This document shows, in pieces, positions 1 to 6,326 of a stretch of DNA of 6,345 nt. Below the pieces are notes generated by a model. That model searched no databases and was not told where the DNA came from. It saw only the letters and a list, made by a program, of their open reading frames with translations. Location of the stretch: positions 1 through 6,345 of the forward strand of contig JAIDTS010000099.1 in NCBI GenBank assembly GCA_029060585.1, in the 5' to 3' direction. Within the stretch, counting starts at the first letter, position 1. Every line of letters begins with the position of its first letter. Both the position numbers and the translations under genes were made by a program. The stretch is from Muribaculaceae bacterium (lineage in GTDB: Bacteria; Bacteroidota; Bacteroidia; Bacteroidales; Muribaculaceae).

Positions 1-377
1 CCCATCCATACAAGACCGTTGATCTCGATGCTGCCGTTGCCTTCAGTAAAACCGGAAGGGAAATACACATGACGGCATCCTCCGGCGTAATCGCGCAGAG
101 CCTGCTCAAGACCAAAGAGAATGCTGCTATGACGCGAAAGGTCGGTCTCTTTACCGAGGGCCATGTTGGCAAGCAGCTCTATGAGCTTATAGCCGTAGTT
201 TCCATCGGCTTCGGGGGAAAGACCCGGAAAGACAGAACATTCTCCTATACCAAATCTGGACGGATCGCCATCCTCGAAGACCTTGATGAAAAACGTTGGC
301 TTTTCGGTAAGGATGCCTCTGCTCGTCCCAGCCGGCTGTCTGAATTTCAGTATATATGGAGCGTATGCAAGCCTCAT
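1..377 (-). CDS. menC: o-succinylbenzoate synthase MenC, N-terminal part (runs off window)
   Basis: Makes o-succinylbenzoate by dehydrating SHCHC in cytoplasmic menaquinone synthesis. Translating the minus strand from ATG at 377-375 gives 125 complete codons open to the window edge, so the 3' end is missing. The visible part matches the N-terminal capping domain of enolase-superfamily OSBS enzymes: PAGTSRG near residues 15-21, [12 protein letters not shown] near 43-54, an LFGLEQAL helix near 88-95 and INGLVWM at 119-125, which normally leads into the catalytic barrel. The catalytic KxK lysines, the three acidic metal ligands and the later lysine all lie outside the window and cannot be checked. 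The ATG overlaps the menB stop as ATGA, which suggests translational coupling. An in-frame TGA eight codons upstream leaves no earlier start. Identity rests on sequence I recognise plus position directly after menB. The family is hard to assign from fragments, but this context makes another enolase-superfamily function unlikely. Confidence 0.88.
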   Translation of the reverse strand, partial: MRLAYAPYILKFRQPAGTSRGILTEKPTFFIKVFEDGDPSRFGIGECSVFPGLSPEADGNYGYKLIELLANMALGKETDLSRHSSILFGLEQALRDYAGGCRHVYFPSGFTEGNGSIEINGLVWM

Positions 378-1189
378 GGAAACATTGGATATTGATCAAA
401 ATCAGGATCACGCTTTTCCAGAAAAGCATTCTTTCCTTCCTGAGCCTCGTCCATCATATAATACATAAGAGTAGCATCTCCTGCGAACTCCATCATGCCG
501 CGTTGGCCGTCAAGCTCTGCGTTGAGCGCACGCTTGATCATACGGATGGCAAACGGAGAGCGCTTCATTATGGTCCTACACCAGTCAACGGTTGTCTCTT
601 CAAGCTTTTCAAACGGCACAACACAGTTGACCATTCCCATTTCAAGAGCTTCCTGAGCGGTATATTGCTTGCAAAGGAACCAAATCTCACGTGCCTTCTT
701 CTGCCCTACGCAACGTGCAAGGTAGGAACTGCCGAATCCCGCATCAAAACTTCCGACCTTGGGACCGGTCTGGCCGAAACGTGCGTTTTCCGAAGCAATC
801 GACAAATCACAAAGAACCTGCAGCACGTTGCCACCACCTATCGAATAACCGTTGACCATGGCGATCACCGGCTTGGGAATGCTTCTTATGGCATGATGCA
901 TTTCAAGCACGTTAAGTCTCGGAGTGCCGTCATCATCCACATAGCCTCCGACGCCCTTCACATTCTGGTCTCCCCCCGAGCAGAACGCCTTGTCGCCGGC
1001 TCCTGTCAGCACCACTACCCTGATATCGCTGCGCTCGCGACATATCCGCATCGCATCAAGCATTTCAAAATTGGTCTTCGGCCGGAAAGCGTTATAGACT
1101 TTGGGGCGGTTTATGGTAATCTTCGCAATACCCTCGAATTCATCGAAGAGAATGTCTTCGTAGTCCTTTATTGTCTTCCAATCAAACAT
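374..1189 (-). CDS. menB: 1,4-dihydroxy-2-naphthoyl-CoA synthase MenB
   Basis: Crotonase-superfamily enzyme of 271 residues that closes the second ring of menaquinone, converting o-succinylbenzoyl-CoA to 1,4-dihydroxy-2-naphthoyl-CoA in the cytoplasm. Visible motifs are INRP (26-29) near the N-terminus, FCSGGDQ (69-75) and SIGGGN (116-121), which form the oxyanion hole and CoA pocket, and [10 protein letters not shown] (140-149) with the catalytic Asp149 (E. coli Asp163). Gln140, Gly142 and Trp170 match E. coli Gln154, Gly156 and Trp184 at a constant offset of 14. These are the bicarbonate-binding residues of type I MenB, whereas type II enzymes have Asp at the Gly position. I therefore infer a bicarbonate-dependent enzyme. 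The C-terminus ([10 protein letters not shown]) is the usual family ending. Length is slightly under the E. coli protein (285). The start ATG follows an A-rich stretch 41 bases after menD, and the stop overlaps the menC start. Confidence 0.96.
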   Translation of the reverse strand: MFDWKTIKDYEDILFDEFEGIAKITINRPKVYNAFRPKTNFEMLDAMRICRERSDIRVVVLTGAGDKAFCSGGDQNVKGVGGYVDDDGTPRLNVLEMHHAIRSIPKPVIAMVNGYSIGGGNVLQVLCDLSIASENARFGQTGPKVGSFDAGFGSSYLARCVGQKKAREIWFLCKQYTAQEALEMGMVNCVVPFEKLEETTVDWCRTIMKRSPFAIRMIKRALNAELDGQRGMMEFAGDATLMYYMMDEAQEGKNAFLEKRDPDFDQYPMFP

Positions 1190-1230
1190 ATTCTTTTATT
1201 GATTTCATCAGCGTAAGTCAGCTGATATTA

Positions 1231-2946
1231 TTATTTTCTATTCTTTATAAAAAATCCATTCAAGGCTTCAGCACTCTCAGCTGGAGGTGTGCTTATAATG
1301 AGCATCTTAGGAGAATCTGATTGTTCCTCAAGCCATGAAATTCCGTATTCAAGCTGACGCATGTCCGAAGCCCGCACCACATCTATTCCATATGCCTCGG
1401 CGATAGCAGTAATATCAGGAAGATTCTGCACACAGAAATATCGTTCGAGAGTCTGAGGCGGCAACATACTCGTTGATTTCACAAAACGGAATATGGCTCC
1501 TCCTGAATTGTCGACGACTACTATTCGCATATCGAAAGGGATGTCGGATAAGGTTGACGCGCCGGAATCATATAGCCATGATATATCTCCTGAAAGCAAA
1601 GTTGTTTTGCCATTGTAGGCCCATCCTCCGCCTACCGCGGTAGCAGTACTGCCATCTATGCCTGAAACACCACGGTTACAGTATTCCGCATGGCATGAAT
1701 GTGGGAGCAACTGAGAATATCTCACCGCCGTACCGTTTGAGACGAAGAGATTGTCAAGACCATAATGCGAGAAGAAATAGTCGAGAGCCTTTATATCCGA
1801 CCAAGGAGACCTGTCGATATATTTTCTTGCAAGCAGTGAGGAACGTTTTCTCAAACCAAGCCATTGTTCGCCGTAGTCGGAGTCAGATAGGATTTTACAC
1901 TTTCTTACGACTCCGCACAGCTGTCTGAGGAAAGGAGCCGGCTCTACCTCAATCTTATGCGTAAGTGTCTTGAAGCAATCGCAGAAATAATTGGAATGTC
2001 CGAGACTCCAGTGAATACGAGGGGGATAGTCGCGAAGATACTGTTTGAGCATTCTTGACACGAGTGCCCCTCCCATCGATATGACGATGTCCGGACGCAT
2101 CCGTCGCTTCTCCTCCTCTGTCAAGTCGCACAACACGGAGTCAATCATTGTAGACATCGGTTGGGGATCATGGAGATTGGCGAGTGTCTCTGCCATTACG
2201 GCTACATTAGGGAAGGTGGCCAACTGCCTTACCGCTCTGTCGAGCCTGTTGTCGGGCGAATTGAATCCGGCTACAAACAAGACCCTTGAATGCCCAAGCT
2301 CTTCCGCCAGTTCTCTTATCGTAGATTGGGGAAGAGACTCTGCTTGCGAAATAAGCCTGACAGATCTTTCGGAAAGCGGCTCTGTTTCTTCCAGACCTCC
2401 AAGAGGCTCCGCAAGCTGGACATTAATATGAACTGGACCCGGTTTTCCACCTTTCGCCTTGAGCAGAGCTTCATTTACCGTCCTATTGACGGTCCATCTC
2501 ACTTCCTCAGAATATTCACGTCCGCTACCCTCCGGAATAGCCCGTATGTCATAACTTCCCTTGACTATGTGGCTCAATACCCCAAATTGCCGAATGGTCT
2601 GAGAATCATCCTGATCGATCCATTCTCTGGGACGGTCGGCTGAAATGACGATTAACGGTATTCCTGAATAGTAAGCCTCCGCAACAGCGGGAGAATAGTC
2701 GAGAATTGCCGTCCCGGAAGTGCATATCAGGGCTACCGGTCTTTGATCTACCAAGGCACATCCGTAAGCCTGAAAAGCAGCGCTCCTCTCGTCGACCACA
2801 ACCCTTTTGGCTATAGCATCGCAAGCGTCTGCAGCTATAAGGAGCGGAGTGTTGCGGGAGCCCGGACTGCAATAAGCAATGCTGACTCCATGTGAACACA
2901 GGAGATCTATTATCTGGCGGCAATATATATTGGAAGTATCTGTCAT
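1231..2946 (-). CDS. menD: SEPHCHC synthase MenD (thiamine diphosphate dependent)
   Basis: Condenses isochorismate with 2-oxoglutarate, releasing CO2, to give SEPHCHC, the first committed step of menaquinone synthesis. It is cytoplasmic and needs thiamine diphosphate and Mg2+. The 571-residue protein has the three-domain plan of the family (E. coli 556). The N-terminal domain has CSPGSRNTPL (26-35), with Ser30 and Arg31 in the substrate site, and DERSAAF (52-58), with cofactor-activating Glu53 (E. coli Glu55). Gln116 matches E. coli Gln118. The C-terminal domain has Arg409, NRGVSGIDG (424-432) with Arg425, and a metal/diphosphate motif beginning GDIS (453-456) and ending at DNSGG (479-483, Asn480). 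I chose ATG at 2946 because it places SPGSR at the usual distance from the N-terminus. A TTG at 2979 would add 11 residues of no family character. No isochorismate synthase gene (menF) precedes it; lpxA does. menB follows after 41 bases. Confidence 0.95.
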   Translation of the reverse strand: MTDTSNIYCRQIIDLLCSHGVSIAYCSPGSRNTPLLIAADACDAIAKRVVVDERSAAFQAYGCALVDQRPVALICTSGTAILDYSPAVAEAYYSGIPLIVISADRPREWIDQDDSQTIRQFGVLSHIVKGSYDIRAIPEGSGREYSEEVRWTVNRTVNEALLKAKGGKPGPVHINVQLAEPLGGLEETEPLSERSVRLISQAESLPQSTIRELAEELGHSRVLFVAGFNSPDNRLDRAVRQLATFPNVAVMAETLANLHDPQPMSTMIDSVLCDLTEEEKRRMRPDIVISMGGALVSRMLKQYLRDYPPRIHWSLGHSNYFCDCFKTLTHKIEVEPAPFLRQLCGVVRKCKILSDSDYGEQWLGLRKRSSLLARKYIDRSPWSDIKALDYFFSHYGLDNLFVSNGTAVRYSQLLPHSCHAEYCNRGVSGIDGSTATAVGGGWAYNGKTTLLSGDISWLYDSGASTLSDIPFDMRIVVVDNSGGAIFRFVKSTSMLPPQTLERYFCVQNLPDITAIAEAYGIDVVRASDMRQLEYGISWLEEQSDSPKMLIISTPPAESAEALNGFFIKNRK

Positions 2947-2969
2947 GTTAATATCAGACTGCCATATAG

Positions 2970-3000
2970 AAGGGAGCAACGCTATCTCCGCCGCTCCCTT
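2970..3000 (-). repeat. 8-bp inverted repeat between lpxA and menD
   Basis: AAGGGAGC at 2970-2977 and GCTCCCTT at 2993-3000 are exact inverted copies separated by 15 bases. In the minus-strand transcript they would form a GC-containing 8-bp stem, 23 bases before the menD ATG. The downstream side reads CTATATGG, with no run of T, so it is not a standard intrinsic terminator. It could be a leader structure for menD, a processing site or a protein-binding site. The pairing is seen directly; a function is not. Confidence 0.4.
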
Positions 3001-3035
3001 AGAATTATCTATTGGAAATATTCCCTATCCCGGCA

Positions 3036-3809
3036 TCAGATAGCGGACCTTACGATTCCCCTGTTGGAATTCTCGACGAAAGAAACGATCTCGTCACGGA
3101 ATTTAGACGGGGCACAAACCTCCCTTATCATCTTGATAGCGTTCGTCACGTTGAGATCGCTAAGATAGAGGATTCTATAGATCTCCTGTATCTGCTGGAT
3201 TTCCTCGGGCTTGAAACCACGGCGCTGCAGGCCAATAGAGTTAAGGCCAACAAACGATATCGGCTCCCTTGCAGCCTTGATGAAGGGAGGGATGTCCTTA
3301 TTGACCAATGCGCCGCCCTGGAGCATGACATTGCGGCCGATATGACAGAACTGATGGATAAGGCTTCCGCCTCCGATTACCGCGCAGTCGTCGACAATCA
3401 CTTCACCCGCCATCTGCGCCGCGTTGGAGATAATCACCTGATTTCCTATCACACAGTCATGGGCTATGTGGACATAAGCCATGAGAAGGCAATTCGAACC
3501 AACTACAGTCTTTCCTTTAGACGCTGTGCCACGATGTACGGTCACACACTCGCGGAGCACAGTGCCGTCTCCGACATAAGCAAAAGTCTCCTCTCCCCGG
3601 AATTTGAGGTCCTGAGGAACGGCGGCGACCGTTACTCCAGGAAAAATCTTGACACCATCGCCGATTCTCGCTCCAGGATAGATGTTTACATTACAGTCAA
3701 TCTCACAATTATCACCGATGACGACATCTTCGTGAATCGTAGTAAAATTACCGATTTTTACATTCTTTCCGATCTTTGCATCGGGATGTATGCAATTCAT
3801 CTGTCCCAT
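3036..3809 (-). CDS. lpxA: UDP-N-acetylglucosamine O-acyltransferase LpxA
   Basis: First enzyme of lipid A synthesis. It moves a 3-hydroxyacyl chain from acyl carrier protein to the 3-OH of UDP-GlcNAc in the cytoplasm and works as a trimer. The 257-residue protein (E. coli 262) starts with left-handed parallel beta-helix hexapeptide repeats (about residues 7-180) and ends in the helical domain seen as GLQRRGF (193-199) to NSNRGIVR (247-254). PQDLKF carries Lys69 (E. coli Lys76). HIAHDC (114-119) contains His117, the catalytic base (E. coli His125). IHQFC has His152 (His160), and Arg196 matches Arg204. Gly165 is at the E. coli Gly173 acyl-length ruler position, though chain length cannot be read from that alone. 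At the E. coli His144 position this protein has Glu136. The start ATG lies 3 bases after the lpxC/fabZ stop. An in-frame ATG at 3800 is an alternative, but the longer N-terminus fits remembered Bacteroides homologues better. Confidence 0.96.
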   Translation of the reverse strand: MGQMNCIHPDAKIGKNVKIGNFTTIHEDVVIGDNCEIDCNVNIYPGARIGDGVKIFPGVTVAAVPQDLKFRGEETFAYVGDGTVLRECVTVHRGTASKGKTVVGSNCLLMAYVHIAHDCVIGNQVIISNAAQMAGEVIVDDCAVIGGGSLIHQFCHIGRNVMLQGGALVNKDIPPFIKAAREPISFVGLNSIGLQRRGFKPEEIQQIQEIYRILYLSDLNVTNAIKMIREVCAPSKFRDEIVSFVENSNRGIVRSAI

Positions 3810-3814
3810 TCCTT
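3810..3814 (-). promoter_or_regulatory. Possible Shine-Dalgarno-like AAGGA before lpxA
   Basis: The fused gene's stop and the spacer read TAAGGA on the minus strand. AAGGA touches the first lpxA ATG (3809) directly, so it cannot serve that start as a normal ribosome site, but it lies 9 bases before the in-frame ATG at 3800. Taken alone it would favour the shorter LpxA. Bacteroidota rarely depend on such sites, and a ribosome finishing lpxC/fabZ could re-initiate at 3809 directly, so the evidence is weak. Confidence 0.25.
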
Positions 3815-5192
3815 ACTTATTCTTGATGATTTGAGCCATGAACTCAGCCTCACACACTATCTTCTCTCCGACAAACGCATATCCCTTTACAACTGCACAT
3901 CCGCGACGAATCTCTGTAGCTAACGAAACGTTGAGCAGAAGAGTATTGCCGGGCACTACCTTCTGACGGAACTTGACATTGTCTATCTTAAGGAAATAGG
4001 TGGAGTATTTTTCAGGTTCCTCAAGGAAATTGAGAACGAGCACACCGGCAGCCTGAGCCATAGCCTCAACCTGAAGTACACCCGGCATTACGGGCTCTTC
4101 AGGGAAGTGACCCTGGAAGAATGGCTCGTTGACGGTGACGTTCTTCACAGCGACACAATGCTTTCGGTCTATTTCTATGACTTTGTCTATCAGAAGGAAA
4201 GGATAGCGGTGAGGAAGAAGTTTCTTAATTCCGTTGACGTCTATTAGGGGAGCGATATTGGGATTATATACCGGACTTTGAATTTCTGTATGTTTCACTT
4301 CCTTCCGAAGCATACGGGCGAATTTGTTGTTGACGGTATGCCCGGGACGAATAGCGACTACCCTACCCTTGAGCGGACGTCCGATAAGCGCTATGTCGCC
4401 GATAACATCCATGAGCTTATGGCGAGCGGGCTCATTGTCCCATTGCAAAGGCTTGGGATTGATATAGCCGAGTTTGTCAACCGTCATATGCTCTACCTTT
4501 ACGGCGTCGCAAATCTCATTGATCTTCTCCTGAGAGACGGGCTGGTCGTAGATCACGATACTGTTCTGTAAGTCGCCTCCTTTAATAAGACCATGCTGAA
4601 GAAGGGCCTCTATCTCACGGACAAAAACGAAAGTACGCGCGCTTCCAACTTCCTCACGGAAATCTGCAAGATCATCAAGAACAGCAAACTGGTTGGGGAG
4701 GACAGGAGAGTTGTATTCCACCATCACCTCTACGCTGAATCCCTCGTCGGGATAAATAGTGACCGTAGCGCCGTTATCATCCTTATATTGAATCTTTTCC
4801 TTAATAATATAGTAGTCTTTATCAGCAGGGAGCTCATCAAGTCCGACCTGCTCGATCATTTCAGTGTATATTGTGGCGCTACCATCAAGAATCGGGAGTT
4901 CGGGACCATCTACCTCTATAAGGCAGTTGTCAATTCCATATGCATACAGGGCTGCCATTGCATGCTCGATTGTGCTCACTCTTGCCTCACCCTTGCCTAT
5001 GACGGTGCCGCGTGTCGTATCTACAACGTTCTCGGCCAGAGCGTCAATGACGGGTTGCCCTTCAAGGTCTACCCTCTTGAACTTCACTCCGAAATTAGCT
5101 GGAGCCGGATTGAAGACGGCAGTCAGATGCTTTCCTGAATGAAGGCCCTTTCCCTCTACCTTTATCGGTGCTTTTAACGTTAGTTGATTCAT
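3813..5192 (-). CDS. lpxC/fabZ: Bifunctional LpxC deacetylase / FabZ dehydratase fusion
   Basis: One 459-residue protein with two complete enzymes. Residues 1 to about 300 are LpxC, the zinc deacetylase acting on UDP-3-O-acyl-GlcNAc, the committed step of lipid A synthesis. STIEHAMAAL holds Glu76 (general base) and zinc ligand His77, and RHKLMDVIGD holds ligands His258 and Asp262. SARTF (Thr187) and RPGH (His285) match other active-site residues. Residues about 312-459 are FabZ, the (3R)-hydroxyacyl-ACP dehydratase of fatty acid elongation: LPHRYPFLL (326-334), FQGHFP with catalytic His362, and LQVEAMAQ with Glu376, 14 residues apart as in E. coli (His54, Glu68). About a dozen residues link the domains. 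All catalytic residues are present in both halves, and each half is close to stand-alone length. The fusion is known in Bacteroidota and is not a sequencing join. The leader before the ATG is A-rich. lpxD lies 60 bases upstream, and lpxA follows after 3 bases, which suggests coupling. Confidence 0.97.
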   Translation of the reverse strand: MNQLTLKAPIKVEGKGLHSGKHLTAVFNPAPANFGVKFKRVDLEGQPVIDALAENVVDTTRGTVIGKGEARVSTIEHAMAALYAYGIDNCLIEVDGPELPILDGSATIYTEMIEQVGLDELPADKDYYIIKEKIQYKDDNGATVTIYPDEGFSVEVMVEYNSPVLPNQFAVLDDLADFREEVGSARTFVFVREIEALLQHGLIKGGDLQNSIVIYDQPVSQEKINEICDAVKVEHMTVDKLGYINPKPLQWDNEPARHKLMDVIGDIALIGRPLKGRVVAIRPGHTVNNKFARMLRKEVKHTEIQSPVYNPNIAPLIDVNGIKKLLPHRYPFLLIDKVIEIDRKHCVAVKNVTVNEPFFQGHFPEEPVMPGVLQVEAMAQAAGVLVLNFLEEPEKYSTYFLKIDNVKFRQKVVPGNTLLLNVSLATEIRRGCAVVKGYAFVGEKIVCEAEFMAQIIKNK

Positions 5193-5232
5193 ATGTCTTG
5201 TCTGTTTTTGTTTCTATTTGTCTTTGAAAATA

Positions 5233-5280
5233 GTTCGATGAATTACCCCGCTCTATTTGCAGCGGTGCAATTCATCGAAC
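5233..5280 (-). terminator. Long hairpin across lpxD stop: terminator-like, attenuator or processing site
   Basis: GTTCGATGAATT (5233-5244) and AATTCATCGAAC (5269-5280) are perfect inverted copies. Pairing continues inward through a G-U wobble (5245/5268, a pair only in minus-strand RNA), one pair, one mismatch, then CCGCT/AGCGG, giving 20 stem positions with a single mismatch. The 8-base loop (5253-5260) contains the lpxD stop codon, so the 5' arm is lpxD coding sequence. On the minus strand it is followed by TATTTTC, a weak U-rich tail. Since lpxC/fabZ has only 40 further bases in front of it, full termination is unlikely; partial termination, RNA processing or 3'-end protection of lpxD mRNA are alternatives. 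The structure is clear, but its role is inferred. Confidence 0.55.
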
Positions 5281-6260
5281 AATTCTTTTAACCTGTTGAT
5301 ATAAACCATGCTTCTTGCAAATTTCCGAATATCTACCGCAGGATATCCCATGAGTCTTTCTCCGTCGCCTACATTGCCTGGTATTCCTGACTGAGCTCCG
5401 AATTCATTATGGTTGCCTACTGTGATATGTCCAGAGAAACCTACCTGACCACCCACACGGTTGCCATCTCCTATCTTGGTGCTTCCTGCCACTCCGGACT
5501 GAGCAGCAAAGACGTTGTTGCGTCCAATCTCCACGTTGTGCGCCACCATAATAAGGTTGTCGAGCTTCGTTCCCCGGCCGATACGCGTGCATCCGAAAGT
5601 AGCTCTGTCGACGGTTGTGTTCGCTCCTATCTCCACGTCATCCTCAATGACTACTATACCGGTCTGAGGAAGTTTCTCATATTCTCCGGCAGGATTGGGG
5701 GCAAATCCAAAACCGTCACCTCCTATGACGACACCGCTGTGAAGTATGCATCGGTCGCCTACCTTACATCCTGCGTAGACTTTTACGCCGGCATAGAGGA
5801 TACACCTTTCGCCGACCTCTACTCCATCTCCGATATAGGTCTGTGGATATATCTGGGCTCCCTTGCCTATGACGGCTCCTTTACCAATGTAGGAGAAAGC
5901 TCCGATATACGCGTCTTCGGGAATTTCTACGCCCTCCGCTATGAAGCAAGGATTCTCGATGCCTGACTTGCCGGGAATTGAATCCTGAATGGACCTGAGA
6001 AGCTCGGCAAGAGTCGCATAAGGGTCAGCGACCCTAAGAAGAGTCACACAATTTGGGTTAGGATGGTCAAAATCCTTGGAAACGAGTACGGCCGATGCCT
6101 TTGTCGACTCCAGGAAATGGGCATATTTGGGGTTCGCGATGAACGTCAGCTGCCCTTCGGCGGCCTCTTCGATCTTCGCGAATCCAGACAACACTATATC
6201 CGGGTTTCCGTCGACGGTCCCGTTTATCATTGAGGCCAAAGCCCCTGTAGTCATTTCCAT
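5253..6260 (-). CDS. lpxD: UDP-3-O-acylglucosamine N-acyltransferase LpxD
   Basis: Third step of lipid A synthesis: adds a second 3-hydroxyacyl chain from acyl carrier protein to the 2-amino group of UDP-3-O-acylglucosamine, giving UDP-2,3-diacylglucosamine. It is a cytoplasmic trimer. The 335-residue protein (E. coli 341) has an N-terminal uridine-binding domain (about 1-100, with [11 protein letters not shown] at 36-46), then hexapeptide repeats of a left-handed beta-helix (about 105-300) rich in IG and VG turns, then a short C-terminal helix (about 309-333). GGDGFGFAP (180-188) is a strong LpxD signature that separates it from LpxA, and VAHNVEIG (239-246) carries catalytic His241 (E. coli His239). 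ATG at 6260 aligns with the Bacteroides start as I remember it; a second ATG at 6254 would remove two residues. It is the first gene of the lipid A cluster seen here. Its last codons form one arm of a long hairpin reaching into the gap before lpxC/fabZ. Confidence 0.97.
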   Translation of the reverse strand: MEMTTGALASMINGTVDGNPDIVLSGFAKIEEAAEGQLTFIANPKYAHFLESTKASAVLVSKDFDHPNPNCVTLLRVADPYATLAELLRSIQDSIPGKSGIENPCFIAEGVEIPEDAYIGAFSYIGKGAVIGKGAQIYPQTYIGDGVEVGERCILYAGVKVYAGCKVGDRCILHSGVVIGGDGFGFAPNPAGEYEKLPQTGIVVIEDDVEIGANTTVDRATFGCTRIGRGTKLDNLIMVAHNVEIGRNNVFAAQSGVAGSTKIGDGNRVGGQVGFSGHITVGNHNEFGAQSGIPGNVGDGERLMGYPAVDIRKFARSMVYINRLKELFDELHRCK

Positions 6261-6290
6261 ATAGGTTTCAGACGAGGAGAAGCTCTAATG

Positions 6291-6322
6291 AAAATATTAA
6301 AAAACACCTGTTTTGCAGATGT
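6291..6322 (-). terminator. Hairpin plus T-rich tract upstream of lpxD
   Basis: On the minus strand ACATCTG (6322-6316), a 5-base loop CAAAA and CAGGTGT (6310-6304) form a 7-bp stem with one G-U wobble, followed by TTTTTAATATTTT. This is the shape of an intrinsic terminator for minus-strand transcription; on the plus strand no T-run follows. It could end the gene upstream of the window, or act as an attenuator in the lpxD leader if the promoter at 6327-6345 is real. The stem is short and AT-rich, so strength is doubtful. Confidence 0.4.
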
Positions 6323-6326
6323 GTCC

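Noticed and set aside
69..395. A 108-codon plus-strand frame near the window start
   Set aside because: The minus strand here encodes a clear MenC N-terminus running from 377 off the edge, and that accounts for the region.
356..1216. A 286-codon open frame on the plus strand opposite menB
   Set aside because: It is antisense to a fully recognisable menB, has no family character and no start signal. Long antisense frames like this arise from codon usage of the real gene.
1207..1226. 6-bp inverted repeat (ATCAGC / GCTGAT) between menD and menB
   Set aside because: Short stem with an 8-base loop and no T-run on the minus strand; within chance expectation, and menB is likely co-transcribed with menD.
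2947..2979. TTG start at 2979 adding 11 residues to MenD
   Set aside because: The added residues have no family similarity and begin inside the inverted repeat; ATG at 2946 gives the expected N-terminal length.
3012..3923. A 303-codon open frame on the plus strand opposite lpxA
   Set aside because: It covers lpxA and the 3' end of lpxC/fabZ in antisense, with no recognisable domain. The minus-strand genes explain the sequence.
4593..5138. A 181-codon open frame on the plus strand opposite lpxC
   Set aside because: Shadow of the LpxC coding sequence; the protein resembles nothing I know.
5193..5232. A separate promoter for lpxC/fabZ in the A-rich gap
   Set aside because: No TAnnTTTG element is visible on the minus strand; TTTG-like strings occur only on the opposite strand.
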